64,000 nucleotides of DNA from Ectocarpus siliculosus (Eukaryota > Sar > Phaeophyceae > Ectocarpales > Ectocarpaceae). The stretch lies in assembly GCA_000310025.1 (NCBI GenBank), contig FN648492.1, positions 123,932 through 187,931 on the forward strand. The letters run 5' to 3'. Of the stretch, positions 25,109-38,319 are shown in pieces. Numbering within the stretch: position 1 is the first letter of the stretch; every line of letters starts with the position of its first letter. The notes beneath the pieces are model-generated. The model made no database searches, was not told the origin of the DNA, and saw nothing but the letters and a program-made list of their open reading frames with translations. Both the position numbers and the translations under genes were made by a program.

Positions 25109-26703
25109 GAGCAACAAGTGAACGGGAAACGCTACAATAGTGTGTCGCCGTTTTCTCAGTGCTTTAAACAAGCTGCCTGAAACAGATCATATGATGAGGG
25201 GCGCAACTTCTGGCGCGCACACTCCAGAGCGTGCGTATCACTCACTGTTGAGGAGTTTTTTCGTGGCGTACCTGGGAGGGTGTGTGCGGTGTGTGGGCGT
25301 GTGGTGGCGTAGCATCATACAGCGTGCTTGCACGGAGACACATTGGAATCCTACTTGTCGAGTTCCTACGCATGCACAGTCAGTCGCCACTATAGGCCTC
25401 CTAGGGGAATTGGCCTACAGCTGTCCCCCCGTTCTTGTGGATACTTGACATCACACAAGGCACTTCTAGACGGCCGATGCATGCTCTGAAGTCCCCGGTA
25501 GTTGTCGTCGTGCAGAGTGCTGACGACCTTTGCTTTCTCGAAACCTCGCAAGAGGCACCGGTCTCCCGCTGCTCGAACACCTTCTTATCAACCCTGTCGG
25601 GCATCTTGTTTGCGCGCAAACAGACGCGCGCTTCCGCGCCCCCCTGGTAAGGTAGTCCCCGGGACCGTTGGAAAAGAGAAGCGGTTTGCGCGGATCGTTT
25701 GGACGGGCGCCTGTGCATTGGCCAGTCGTGTCAGCCTGATATGAGCACACCTTCCCATCCACGCACGTCCTCACTCACACTTGCCTCACGCACACCGCTC
25801 CCTTTTCGTTCGATGCTGATGCTGTCCACTGCTACAGGTAAACGCGGGTTCGGACACGGCCTTCTGTTGTCTTTTTGACAGGAGGCTGGGTCTTCCGTGT
25901 GTTCTCTCTGGGTGATCAAGGTGTGCCTTGCTTTTTTTTTTTTTTTGTGCTTGATGGTGGTGAGGGTTCGTTCTGGCCCACAATCGGCTGCTTTCGTGCT
26001 GTCCAAGCTTTTTTTTTTGGCCTTGCGCGGGGTTTATTTACCAGAAGACCCGGGTATCGTTCCTGGGGAGTGAAGGGTATTTACGAAAAGAACCGGCCAC
26101 CTGTCCGGGCGAATGAGGGGTGATATGCTGCAAGAGCTGTTGGAAGCCATGTCGTTTTTGGTGTTCACTCGATACGGCGACATCTGCAGTTGCTCCTCAT
26201 GAGTTCTTTTCTTTTTGTTTATTTTGGTATTTGCGATGGCGTCGGCAACTGGCATCGGCAGCGGCCTATCAAACGGCGGGGTGTAAGCCCAATGCACCAG
26301 TTATTTTACCGCGTGCTGTCTGTGAGGAATTGACACGCGGTGTAAAGTCTTACCCCGGAGGCTACACGAAGGGGATCCTCGTTCTTACCGCCTTCTACGG
26401 ACAAGTCACACAGAAGAGGAAGGCGCGGAGTTTTTGTTTTGTTTTTTGCTCTTCTCGTTCGCGAGTATTTATCGTTTTTTGGCTCGGCCTTGGAGCGGGG
26501 GATATCATGCGCACAAGGCATGGGTGTGCGTGTGCGTGTGCTTGATAGAGGAGGCGAGCTGGGGGCGAGTTGGTCGTTCAGACTGCCCGTGTCTTGGTGG
26601 TGGTGGGGATAGGAGTGCGGGCGAACGGCAGCTGTGCGGGAGAAGCAGTCGAGAGGTCGAAGTGCCGGCTTTCGCCGGAACATTTCAAGGGCCTGGGGAG
26701 GAT
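25109..26703. other. Spacer after the kinase-like gene, nothing convincing
   Basis: Poly-T runs at about 25930 and 26010 and short overlapping frames only. No domain, splice structure or RNA gene was seen. Confidence 0.5.
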
Positions 26704-28690
26704 GTCGTACATGACAAGCCAGCAGGTGAAAACCTAGCCGTGCCGACTTGTATGCGAGCGCTTTGCTGCTGCTGAAGGGTATTCCCATCGTAGACTGCGG
26801 AAGTGATATCGGTTGTTTGACGGTGAAGATGCGCTGTCGCGTGCTGCTGCTGCTGCTGCTGCTGGTGCTGGTGCTGGTGCTGGTGCTGCTGCTCGTTAGA
26901 GCCTCGCTAGAAAGCAATGCTACAACCGTAGATGGGACGTTTTCAGGCGTGCACGCGTCCTGTGTCGTCATAGGAGCGTGTGCAAGTATCTCCAGAGTTG
27001 ACGCTATGTAGATGCCGTCGCGAGAGCAGTGCAAGGACGTGTCTGTTGTTGTGCATGTGCAACGATGACTGTTGTTGGTGTGCAACGGCTGGCTCCCGAC
27101 TCCCGATCACGTATCGTCTCGAATATTATCCCCTCCTTGTTTAATCCCCGCTGCCTCATCCTTTCACGCATGCGTTCATCAGATTCAGAGGCCGAGACCA
27201 TACCATCCATCGGTTCATCCACGCACCCGGCGGACGTCGGTGTTATGTGGTGTCGGGCGGCAGCTTGGTGTTGTCGCGGAGAGAGCTGCCGTGTCCTGCG
27301 ATGGTTGGTATTGTGTTTCCACTACCGCCTCTGGTCTGTGGGGGGGAGCACGAGGTGGAACCGGTGCTGCTACCGGTGGTCGTCGCCTGTGCTATTGAGG
27401 TACGATTGAGGTTACCGCAGTCGTGTTTCGTCTCGTGTGTGTGTGTGTGGAGATGATCTGGTGCAGTTTTGTTTCTCCTGCCGCTTACGGCTTGCCTCTG
27501 TCGTGCCGGGTGTCTTTCGTGGCCCTTTATCATCCGATACAAGCACGATCATTTGTCTTTGCCTTTTCCCCTCTGCAACGCAGGCCTGGGTGTCGACATT
27601 CTCATCCAGTCTCGCGCGTGCTTTGCGGCGGCGTGTGTTTAGAATGCCATCCCGTCGATGGCGATGGGTTGGTGTTGGGGGCTTGTCGGTGGGACTGGCT
27701 GTGGGGGTCGTCGTAGATGACAAGCCAGCAGGTGAGAAGTAGCCGTGCCGACTTGTATGCCAGCGCTTTGCTGCTGTTGAAGGGTATTTCTATCGTAGAC
27801 TGCGGAAGTGATATCGGTTGTTTGACGGTGAAGATGCGCTGTCGCGTGCTGGTGCTGGTGCTGGTGCTGCTGCTGCTGCTCGTTAGAGCCTCGCCAGAAA
27901 GCAATGCTACAACCGTAGATGGGACGTTTTCAGGCGTGCACGCGTCCTGTGTCGTCATAGGAGCGTGTGCAAGTATCTCCAGAGTTGACGCTATGTAGAT
28001 GCCGTCTCGAGAGCAGTGCAAGGACGTGTCTGTTGTTGTGCATGTGCAACGATGACTGTTGTTGGTGTGCAACGGCTGGCTCCCGACTCCCGATCACGTA
28101 TCGTCTCGAATATTATCCCCTCCTTGTTTAATCCCCGCTGCCTCATCCTTCCACGCATGCGCGGATCAGATTCAGAGGCCGAAACCATACCATCCATCGA
28201 TTCATCCACGCACCCGGCGGACGTCGGTGTTATGTGGTGTCGGGCGGCAGCTTGGTGTTGTCGCGGAGAGAGCTGCCGTGTCCTGCGATGGTTGGCGTGT
28301 GTTTCCACTACCGCCTCTGGTCTGTGGGGGGGAGCACGAGGTGGAACCGGTGCTGCTACCGGTGGTCGTCGCCTGTGCTATTGAGGTACGATTGAGGTTA
28401 CCGCAGTCGTGTTTCGTCTCGTGTGTGTGTGTGTGGAGATGATCTGGTGCAGTTTTGTTTCTCCTGCCGCTTACGGCTTGCCTCTGTCGTGCCGGGTGTC
28501 TTTCGTGGCCCTTTATCATCCGATACAAGCACGATCATTCGTCTTTGCCTTTTCCCCTCTGCAACGCAGGCCTGGGTGTCGACATTCTCATCCAGTCACG
28601 CGCGTGCTTTGCGGCGGCGTGTGTTTGGAATGCCATCCCGTCGATGGCGATGGGTTGGTGTTGGGGGCTTGTCGGTGGGACTCGCTGGTG
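26704..28690. repeat. Tandem duplication of about 1 kb
   Basis: Copy A (about 26704-27709) and copy B (about 27710-28690) both start at gatgacaagccagcagg-like sequence and run in parallel to the cttgtcggtgggact block. They differ by scattered substitutions and by a CTG/GTG repeat (26845-26892 versus 27846-27882). Neither copy holds a convincing ORF. The longest frames are shared artefacts of the duplication. Confidence 0.92.
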
Positions 28691-31566
28691 GTGCTGCTGG
28701 TTGTCGCCATTTGCTGCGAGGTAAGGACGGCCGTGTTGGTTGTTCGGTGTGTTGATTGAGAATGGTTACTGCTGCTGTGGCGCGTGTGCTGGGTTGAGGA
28801 AGGCACAGGTTGGGGGCGAGTCGATAGGGTATCAACTATACTGTGTGCGTTCTTGCATGGTGCATTCCGAAGTAGATTAGGATTTATGATGCTTCTCTGG
28901 GTTGGGTCTGCCGTGGACCTGCCCCCTCCCGTGGGGTCGTTCCCGAATCGACGGAGTGGCTTTTGCCCTGCCCAGGTTTCAACCGCATGCCCAACGGAGA
29001 TATCTTACCGGTGGAAACAGACAGGTGCTTGTTTTCTTCTCCGTTTCCCGTCTTTTCCGCGTCCAGCACTGTAGCAGAACACATTGCTGTCGAGGTTCGA
29101 TGTTGATTGGTTGGCGTGCATTGTTACACCTGTCTCCATTTTCTGCTCCCGCCCCACTAGATGGTGGCGAGAGAGAGGAAACAGGAAGTACACAGATACA
29201 CAATGTTTGGGGAAATCGTTCGTGGAAACGTCCATACGGAAGGTCCTCCCCGAGAAATGAGAAATGTTCAATGAGCATCGAGAGTACTGCGGATTGTCTT
29301 TGTCGAGGAGTGGCAACAATGGCTCGTATTCGAATATGAAGCGCCTCGAAGGATCACGCTGTCACCTGCCATGCAAGCACTGAGCCTATTTCCGCTCCCC
29401 TTGCGTCGCAAACTAACTTTACTGCTGCCCTTGCTGTGTCTTGCCCAGAACGTGCACGGGTCTCGTGTGTCGTGTGGCGAGGCACACCCCTCTTGCCGTG
29501 TGCGTTGCTGCCGTGTTGACGGGGCTTCGCGGGAAGTGTGCTCCTGCCCACGGTTGCACTGCTGGCGCATGGATTGGTCGGCGCCGGGTAAGGACGTGGA
29601 GAGAAGACTAATCATACCTCTCTAGTCACATTGTTAGCATTGGCGCTCATGTCACCTTGGTCGACGGACAGACCGAAGCGGGCGTGCTGCTTGTTCATCT
29701 GCGCTCTTCACTAGCACCAACCGAACCGACGAGATCTGCGTTGAGCTGAGGGAGACACCCTGTGGCGCCATTGCCGTCCTCACGTGTTTTTGAGACCTTC
29801 CCGTTGTTCCTGTTGGCTCGATCCCTAACCCACAGACAGGTTGGTTCCTGTGGTTCGGCTGCCGAGCCATTGGCTGTGTGCGACGGTGGCTTGGGGAGGC
29901 ATGGCGAGAGACACGGGAGAGGTGAGAGAAACGTGCAGGCTGGAGTACAGTACTAGTACAGGCTCCTTGTTTCAACTCCCGACTATTGCAGACGGGAGTT
30001 GGCAGGGCGGCCCGTGGAGCACCACCTCAGTGCCAGTGCCGACACGTGTGGTGTGTTGGTGGTGTTATATTTCCAGCAGGGAGGCTGTGCGTCTGTGGTT
30101 TCGGCGCGGCTGAACTCCCTTCCAGCCCGTCGGTTAGTTGGTTCCTCTTGGAGTGTGAAATAGTGTGTCCTATCCTTGGTGCCCCCTCGCCTCTCACTCT
30201 TTCTTACCCCTTCCTTCCCTCTCTCGCTTTCCCAACTCTCCTCTGCCCGCTGCGGCACCGCCCTTCACATCCGCGTTCGCGTGGTACACGCATGGATGCA
30301 CCGGTCTACTTTCGGTCGCGCCCCGGACTCTTGCACCAACCGTCGGGGCAGAGGTGTGCATGGGGGTGGTGGCGGCAACATGCACCAGGTTCGATTGTAT
30401 GGGACTGCTGCGGCCGAGCGCGTGGCCGCGGGGAGAGGTATCGTCGGGCCTCCGGCGGTGAATTTTCTGGTACGTCTGTAAGCCCGTTGCCTCGTGGGAC
30501 GCCAGGTGAGCGGGGGGCGATGAGCTTGAGGGTAGGGGACTTGGAAGGGGAAGGCAGGGAACCGAACCGTGACTAGCTATCCGCGGGGGAGTCGGCGCAA
30601 GCCGGGATCCCCTATTGTCAACACTCTTTGCGTCAAGCGCTGTTGAGCTTCGGGGGGGGCGTTCGTTTTTCCCGTGCAGTGGATCCGATTGACCTTGCGA
30701 ACGGTGGCCCGGTGGAAGGGGGAAGAGAGTAGCGGCGAAGTGTGCCTCTCAGGTGTGCGCGGAGGTGAATCGCCTGCCCGAGGTCTTGCAGTGTTTGGGG
30801 CAATGCCAGCCCTACGCCCCCAAACCGGGCTTGTGTCCGCTCTCCGGTCTCGGGAAGCCGGCGGCCGCCTACGGGCGGTGGGCCGTGGATTTCCCTCTGG
30901 TATAACCATTAGCGATTGGTGGAGCAATCGCTTTTGGCTGGACTCCGCCGCGTTTGTCCCTGTAGGTAGGGTAGGGTAGGGTAGGGTAGGTTAGGTAGGA
31001 TAGGGGGTTTTGGTCGGAGGCTGCCCTTAAGGGTAAGGCTCCACGTCGGCGAATGGGGGCGGCGATGCTACGTGTTCAGCCCTGGACAGGGCGTGGGGCA
31101 CGCTCCAAGTGCTAAGGTCGGCGGGTTCCAGGACACGAACTCTGCTGAGCCCAACTCCGGACGGTGCAAGCTCCTCTCGGATGTACAAAACTATTTTTAA
31201 TCACAGCGTCTCTCCCTGCATCTGCTCGTGTGTTTTCAGAATTCAGCCTGGAGTGCACTGCACCGCACTCGCGTTTTTCGGTAGCAGCGCTGTCGTGACC
31301 ACGCTTCCCTCTCGTCGGGTGTTTGTTTTTCGCGATCGTTCGTTGCCTGTTTAGCTGGCGGCTGGTATGTAGGGCGTTCGCTTTCTCAGCAGGATTGTTT
31401 TTGGTGTTGTTGTTGTACACCGTGGCAAAGCCTTTGCCCTCCGTATGAAGTTTTGATGACGTATCCCGCTGCCGCTTGTTTCTGCTATTTGCCTGGTTCA
31501 GGGCCACACAACGAAACCTGGTAACGAACCGTGCTCTCCCAGATATTGTTTGTGTTGATTGATTCT
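28691..31566. other. Spacer with short GTAGG repeat; no gene assigned
   Basis: It contains a (GTAGG)n run at 30963-31000 and a small ORF at 29371-29625 with a signal-peptide-like start (listed as a finding). Other frames are short and overlapping. Confidence 0.45.
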
Positions 31567-31640
31567 ACCATGTGCGTGCCTTTTCACCTATGTACTCTGA
31601 ACTACCATGTGCGTGCCTTTTCACCTATGTACTCTGAACA
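31567..31640. repeat. 37-bp perfect direct repeat, two copies
   Basis: The unit accatgtgcgtgccttttca plus 17 further bases is repeated without a spacer at 31567 and 31604. Confidence 0.93.
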
Positions 31641-31962
31641 GCTACTGTACACACCTATTGTAGTTGCACCTTACTTGCAAAACCCTTGCCCCTCCTGTCC
31701 TTTCATCACCATGTTGCGAATGTATGTACTTTGAAGTAGTCATTGGTACGAGGTGTTCTTTAATGGCATTCTACACACAAGCTCTGTTTGTGCTAGTTAG
31801 GGGTGAGTGTAGAGACACAAAATACACGGCTGAATTGACCCTTATTTTTCCCAAAGAGGCCGGATTTTATGCACGAAACTTAATTACCACAGCATAGCAA
31901 TATTTTTTACTTCGTGTTGATTTGTTTTCGAAATCTGGAGAACATAGCTCCCTTGTCCGAAA

Positions 31963-32290
31963 AGGCAGACAGACAAACAGACAGATAGGCAGACAGACAG
32001 ACAGAAAAGAGCCATCGACAGGCATGCCTGAGCATCGACCCATTGTTGTATATTTTTGTATATTGCATGCCTGAGCATCAACACATTGTTGTATACGAGT
32101 ATTCTGTACATTCCAAATGTAAATACTGTACATCCAGGTTCGGAGAGCGACTGACAGGCACCAACAGCCAGGCATGCCTGAGCATCAACACATTGTTGTA
32201 TATTTTGTACTTCATTCCAAATGTAAATACTGTACGTCCAGGTTGGGAGAGTGACTGACAGGCATCAACAGACAGGAGAGACGATTGTAG
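31963..32290. repeat. (CAGA)n run and three-copy repeat
   Basis: A degenerate CAGA/CAGG run at about 31963-32005 is followed by three copies of gcatgcctgagcatcRacNc with cattgttgtata (about 32022, 32066 and 32172). Two copies continue into a longer shared block ending near gagcgactgacaggca. Confidence 0.85.
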
Positions 32291-32770
32291 CGTCTCCGTG
32301 GGATCATTGACGGTACAATACTTGAACTTTCGACCCACTCTTCCGCTGATTCTAAACTCAATGGTTCTGGTATCTAGGAAGTACGCGGGCGGGCCGGAAG
32401 GGACTTTGCCTCCGCCGCCCTTAGCAGCACACAATTCGATCTTTACAAGCCACGCGGTTTCCCCCGATCCCATTCAGTTAATGTTACGAGCGGTGACGAG
32501 ATGGATACTGGCTATAGCCAAATTGAGAAGGTGCTTGAAGCGTCGCCCGGATTTGTTGTCCCGGGCATGCTTGTTTGGCACGTTGAAAAGAAGAGCCGGG
32601 CACCTCGTCGCTCCCTACTTCCAGTACCTTAGCAGGCTTGCTTGCTTCCGTATCGCCTACCCAGGCAACGTTTCCTTTTTTTGGATGAAATATCCGGGGC
32701 CCCCTCTGTACGAACCCCCCGCCGGTGTCTCGAGAAGTCGGCAGCTGTCGTTCGTGCATGACACATTGCA

Positions 32771-33500
32771 CCCATCGTTACTCCTGACGTCGCTCTTTCA
32801 ACCATCGTTACTCCTGACGTCGCTCTTTCAACCATCATTACTCCTGACGTCGCTCTTTCAACCATCGTTACTCCTGACGTCGCTCTTTCAACCATCGTTA
32901 CTCCTGACGTCGCTCTTTCAACCATCGTTACTCCTGACGTCGCTCTTTCAACCATCGTTACTCCTGACGTCGCTCTTTCAACCATCGTTACTCCTGACGT
33001 CGCTCTTTCAACCATCGTTACTCCTGACGTCGCTCTTTCAACCATCGTTACTCCTGACGTCGCTCTTTCAACCATCGTTACTCCTGACGTCGCTCTTTCA
33101 ACCATCATTACTCCTGACGTCGCTCTTTCAACCATCGTTACTCCTGACGTCGCTCTTTCAACCATCGTTACTCCTGACGTTGCTCTTTCAACCATCGTTA
33201 CTCCTGACGTCGCTCTTTCAACCATCGTTACTCCTGACGTCGCTCTTTCAACCATCGTTACTCCTGACGTCGCTCTTTCAACCATCGTTACTCCTGACGT
33301 CGCTCTTTCAACCATCGTTACTCCTGACGTCGCTCTTTCAACCATCATTACTCCTGACGTCGCTCTTTCAACCATCGTTACTCCTGACGTTGCTCTTTCA
33401 ACCATCGTTACTCCTGACGTCGCTCTTTCAACCATCGTTACTCCTGACGTTGCTCTTTCAACCATCGTTACTCCTGACGTCGCTCTTTCAACCATCGTTC
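32771..33500. repeat. 30-bp minisatellite, about 24 copies
   Basis: The unit ctcctgacgtcgctctttca plus accatcgtta repeats about 24 times with only single-base variants (cgtta/catta, gtcgct/gttgct). The period is a multiple of three, so both strands stay open: + gives QPSLLLTSLF and - gives MVERATSGVT. The surrounding 438-codon + frame (32298-33614) and 295-codon - frame (32629-33516) are most likely by-products. Confidence 0.97.
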
Positions 33501-34529
33501 GGGCTGAAATCTTCACTGAGGAGGCTGTTTTTTACCAATCCATTTCTGAACTACTGCAGTTGGCCTCGTCACTGTCCCGATGAAATCTTAAAAAAAGGGG
33601 CTGTCTGTCCGTAGCGGGCGTAACCCGTTGCGGCTGTGTATGTAGACGTTTACTGCCGGGTTGGGGCACTCGGGGCGTTTTTTTGTTGCCATTCTGGAAA
33701 GCACCAGTGTCAGCCACAGCGTTGTGGAGTGCTTCTATAGCGCCAATACCATATGCTTCTTTCATGCTTGTACTGCAGTTCGCCTTGAGTATATCGGTTG
33801 GGCAGCATCGCGCCGGCCGGCCGCAAGACTGCTGTCGCCGGTGAGGTGGTAGGGTGCGTCTACCCTCCGCACGGAGGGAGGGATCAAGGCACACGCTCCC
33901 TGGGGGTTGCGTCATGTACTAGGTGAGCTCGCCTCTTGAGCTGAGGCGTTCGAGATGACTGAGAGAAATGCAACAACGGAGGACAACTAACGAGCTGCCT
34001 GTGGGTTAACTCTCGTTTGCCGCCTTCTTGGCTAATTCAGACGGTTGGGCTCCCGCTTGGATGGAATCACTGCATCATTATGCTTTGCTTCCATCGAGCG
34101 GGGACCAAATGGTCGAATTAACCAAGAAGGCGGGATTCGGGTTGTCCTCCGGTGGGGTATGTCGATCTGGTCATCTTTGGCGTCTCGGCATAAGGTGTTG
34201 AGCCCACCGAAACTTGTCCGCCCCGTGCCTGATGTACTATGATACTAATTTCTACTACAATACATACTCAAGTGGTACTCGGCCCACCAATGATATGTCG
34301 AGGCGAATCTGCATACAAATGTTGTCTCCAGTCAATCTTGGGGTTGACTGGATTCGAAAACGACCTTCATGAAGAGCGCACCCAGCGATCACACACGAGA
34401 TGAAAAAATGACCAATTGGGACGGACTTGTCTTGACATGCAATCTACACTACTGTATGCGTACCTGCGCACACCTTTTTTTTCACACCAAGACAAGATTT
34501 TTCACAAGTCTCACTTAAAGACGACACAA
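33501..34529. other. Spacer, nothing recognised
   Basis: No repeat of note and only short reading frames. Confidence 0.5.
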
Positions 34530-35025
34530 GCGACACCGCGGGTGCTTAAACAAGGTCATTGCGGTGCGGAGTCCCGATTCGGACATCTGCACCAGTAGAG
34601 AGCAGGCATGCGCGTTGGCGCGCCCAGATCTGCTGGTGCTGCGGCCGTGCTGTCGAAGGATGCAGCTGCTGCGGTTCGAAAAGTCTACAAATCGGCGTCC
34701 TTGCTCATTCACGGCCGACTGCTGTACGCGCGGTCACAGACCCAATCTCCCGAACTTCGGTTCGTCCAAAGCCGCCAATGGTGCGAGTTTTCATGCTGTC
34801 GGCCAGGAGTTCGGGGGGTTGGGTCTATGACGGCGCGCAGAGCAGTGGATCGTGAGTTGGATAATTAAGGACCCAAGTTTGCGGACTTTCGGGGGCCGCA
34901 GCTGGGGACGGACTTGGACAGCACGACCCCAGCAACAGATGTGAGCCCTGAGGCCGAGCGCAAGGAAGACAACCATTTCTATTCTGAGCGAGGCCTGCCT
35001 GTTCGCGGTTAAACAGTTGCAGCAT
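34530..35025. mobile_element. Foldback (inverted-repeat) element, copy 1
   Basis: The left arm (about 34612-34750, with ccagatctgctggtgctgcg and gcggtcacagacccaatc) is matched in reverse complement by the right arm (about 34838-34985, with gcagagcagtggatcgtgag and ccccagcaacagatgtg). About 90 bp separate them. The outer left edge has gggtgcttaaacaaggtcat. The same arrangement recurs at 49560-50045. No ORF is present, so a MITE or foldback transposon is likely. Termini and target-site duplication were not resolved. Confidence 0.72.
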
Positions 35026-36261
35026 GCCTGTTGTCTACTGCCATCTCTACATCCCTCCCCGCCCAACGCATGCTTGATGAAGGGGGCGGGAAGCACGACG
35101 AATAGCAAACAACGAATTGCAGCCCCCGTACTGTACTTGAGTAATTTTTTACGGTTGGTGGCAAACCTCCGAAGCGAAACAAAAAAAAACGGATCCAGAT
35201 CATGAAGTACTTTTTTTTCTGTAGGGCGGGGCTGTAACGTAATGTAACATCGACGAGCAAAACCAGGCTCAAAAACGTGAAGTACAGCACAACGGCACAC
35301 ACAAAACACGAACACAAAAACACAAAACAATGGAGCACGTTTTATCCCAGCAGGTTGGGTTTGCTACTCTCTAGGCTTTTGGCGGCACGGCGTTGGAGGT
35401 GTTGCGTTTGTTTGGACTTGTTACGGTCGTGTTCTTGGCGATCCACGGAGTACACCTGTACACCTGTACTCCTGCAAGCGTTCGGTTCCTCAGCATACAT
35501 GAAACAGCCATTCGTCGGCTACGGCTAGAAACGTTGCGGTAATTATCCCCCCCATGGAGGAGAAGCGTGTTTGCGAGGGTCGCTGTTCCCGTACGACGGT
35601 GTTGGTGTGGTGCTCCCAGGGCGGAATTCTGAAAAAAACCACACAATCAGAGCTGTCTTGGAGAACGCATTTTTTTTCTTTTTTCGTGATTCAATACATC
35701 CGAGAGGTTCGTGCACCGGAACGATGAGGCGAGGCCACCGTGTCTTGAGATACCCGCGGCACCCACGGCTCTGTCCATCTGTTCAGCAGCCAGCCCATCA
35801 ACCTTTCGTCAACGTGCGTAGCTGCCGTCGCGCCAGACCCCCGGGACCGTCGGCGGAGGGAGGCAACGGAAGCGGTCACAATCCCCGGATGGGAAGCGGT
35901 CGGGTGTGGTTGCTCCGGCGCTCAAGATTTTCGTTGTAGGTGTCGGCTCCGCGTAAGTATGTCTGAAGCATGCCGCTCTTCTCTCATTACCCCGGGTGCC
36001 GGGCCGTTAAGCTGTTTGCGGGTCATGATTCGCTACTGCTCGGGAAATGCATGCTGCCGTGAGGTAGCGGAGAACAAACCCTGCGTGCTCGATTCGCACT
36101 TGCCACGAGGGGATTGGGAACGGAGAGGCCAGTCTAGCGTTCACCTCTCTGCTTGACCTGGATGAGAAAGCCCCTCTTGCTTTGACCCCTTCCTCTCATC
36201 TCCCGCGAGCGTACTCGGCGTCTTCCAGGGTTGATGTGCGTTTCTATGCGCGCGTCTTCTT
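35026..36261. other. Spacer, nothing recognised
   Basis: Short overlapping frames only. No RNA gene or domain was identified. Confidence 0.45.
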
Positions 36262-37540
36262 TCACCGGTGGGGGCGGCGGAAGGGAGGAGAGTCGAGGAT
36301 GGGGCGGTAGATGCGCATCCTCGAGACCTCCCTCGCGCCGGAGGCTATGCGGGTTGGGGGGCGGTGGCGGTGGCAGTAGGAGAGGGCGGAGGTAGAGCCT
36401 ACTGTCTATCGTTTCCGCAGCCGTGTGGGAGGGGGACGAAGGCCCGCTGCTATACAGAGGACCATCACCAGTTGTATAGCACCGGCGGCGCCTTGTGTGA
36501 TACCAACGTCACACGCGTCCTCCTTCACCACACACCCCCGGCTCCATGGCTCCTGACAAGTCCGCTTGGATACACTCCGTTATCCAGGTTGGTTGTGTTT
36601 TCTGTCTTGTGTCGAAGTTGCGTTTTCGTGTCGTGTGGCTTTTACTCCGTTGTTTGTTTGGGATCAGTTCCGATCTTTGAGCATGGAGTGAGGAGGCATG
36701 TGAGACCACCAGATGTCAAGGTAGCCGCGTGTTTTTCTAGTCTCTTTTCTGTTCGTTGTGTGATTGCTTATACTACAACACCCCCGCGCGACTCGTACGC
36801 CGGTCGATGTTCTCACCTCCAGCAATGCCCCGCTTGCCTTCCTTGGTCAACGGTTTGCTCTCCTCTTGCTGCCACCGGTGGCTTGCAGGCAAGGGGCCTA
36901 CGGGGGCGGTGGGAGGCGAGTCGAGGATATGATGGTGGATGGGCATCCTCGACAGCTCCCTCGCGCCCGGGTCTTGCAAGGCAGGGGTCGGTGGCGGTGG
37001 TAGGGCAGTAGAGAGAACGGAGGGAGAGTCTCTACTGCTGCCGCTGTCAACAGGTGTGTTAGAGGTGGACGAGGCCCCCCGCTGTAACGAGGATTATCAC
37101 CCGTGTTACGGCGGCGGTGGCCTGATGCGATTCCAACGTCGCATGCGTCTTACCGGAGCACGCCTTCCCGGCTCCATGGCTCCCGACAAGTCCGCTTGGA
37201 TACGCTCCGTTGGCCAGGTTGGTTGTCGTTTCTGCCTTGTGCTTCGCCCCCGCGTCATCGGCATGATTGTCACCGTTGCGTTTTCGGGTGATGTGAGATT
37301 TTTCTCCTTTGCCTTTGAACTTGAAATGAGGACGGCATGTGAGACCACCAGGTGTCAAATTGCATCGTGTTTTCTAGCTTCGTTTCGTGCCGAATGGTAA
37401 TGGTTGCTTAAGTACAAAATCCCCGCCGACCCCTACGCCCGTGGATGTACTCACCCCCAGCAATGCCCCGCTTGCCTTTCCTTCACCCATGGTTTGTTGT
37501 CGTCTTGCGGTCACCGGTGGTTTTTAGGCGAGGGGCCTAC
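36262..37540. repeat. Diverged tandem duplication, about 633-bp period
   Basis: Landmarks repeat with an offset near 633: catggctcctgacaagtccg (36544) and catggctcccgacaagtccg (37177), gagtcgaggat (36290 and about 36918) and tgagaccaccagRtgtcaa (36702 and 37339). The copies are more diverged than the 26.7-28.7 kb pair. No gene was recognised. Confidence 0.85.
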
Positions 37541-38319
37541 AAGCGACCGAGAGCGCGTTCTCGCTCTCGGCGCGCCCCTGCTGGCCCGGAGTCTTCTCCT
37601 TGGCGGTGCTCGGCGAAGCATGGGTGGAGAGTTTCTCTGGTGAGCTACGTACTACTGTTCTGCTGTAGCCCCTTCGTTGCTTCGAAAGTGTTTTCTAATC
37701 GTGCGAAATACTGGATAGAAACGCCAGTGGTGTTCTCACATGCCGCTCGGCAAATCTCACTCACTCTACCTGCACATGTACTCCCTCCCTCGCGCCCTGC
37801 CTGCCCTCACGCTTCTGGCCTGTTTTTCCAACCGTTCCCTCTCGTATATTGAAACGTTTTGAATCACACGTCCAACACACGGGCGATGTTGAGTCTTGCG
37901 AAATCTGATCTCCGGACGACTCGACTGGTGTGTTTCTCGACCTCGAAAGAGTGAATTGAATTGAACATTCCTTTTGTTGTTTCTGGCGTGCTACATGTAC
38001 ATCGGGTGTTTATATTGTTGTCTTTCGAATTGCCATTTTGCATCAATGTTTCTCTTCATACGCGAGGAACAGAGAGAACAACCACACTGACAGAAGGCGT
38101 TTCCTGCAGACGCCCTCTGCGCCTGTCCTACGGTGTCTATATCCATGCGTACTACTGCTGTCTCTCTCGCTCTCTCTTCCCTGAGAAAAGAGCCCGGGGT
38201 TTCTCTTTCCACCGGTGTCGGGAACTCTTCCCACTTTACGAAACATCTCAGACGACCCAGTCCCCAAATGGTACTCTACCATTTGCTGTACCCAATTCGA
38301 GGTCACCATGAGAGTCTCA
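37541..38319. other. Spacer, nothing recognised
   Basis: No domain, RNA gene or repeat of note. Confidence 0.45.

Noticed and set aside
26306-27085. 259-codon minus-strand ORF
   Set aside because: Ser/Thr low complexity from a CTG repeat; the duplicate copy breaks the frame elsewhere, and no domain is seen.
30963-31000. Interstitial telomeric repeat
   Set aside because: The unit is GTAGG, not TTAGGG or TTTAGGG; it is a short microsatellite.
32771-33500. CRISPR-like array
   Set aside because: Repeats are directly adjacent with no unique spacers, in a eukaryotic nuclear context.
32298-33614. 438-codon ORF spanning the minisatellite
   Set aside because: Its length comes from a 30-bp tandem repeat; the flanks show no domain, and the opposite strand is equally open.
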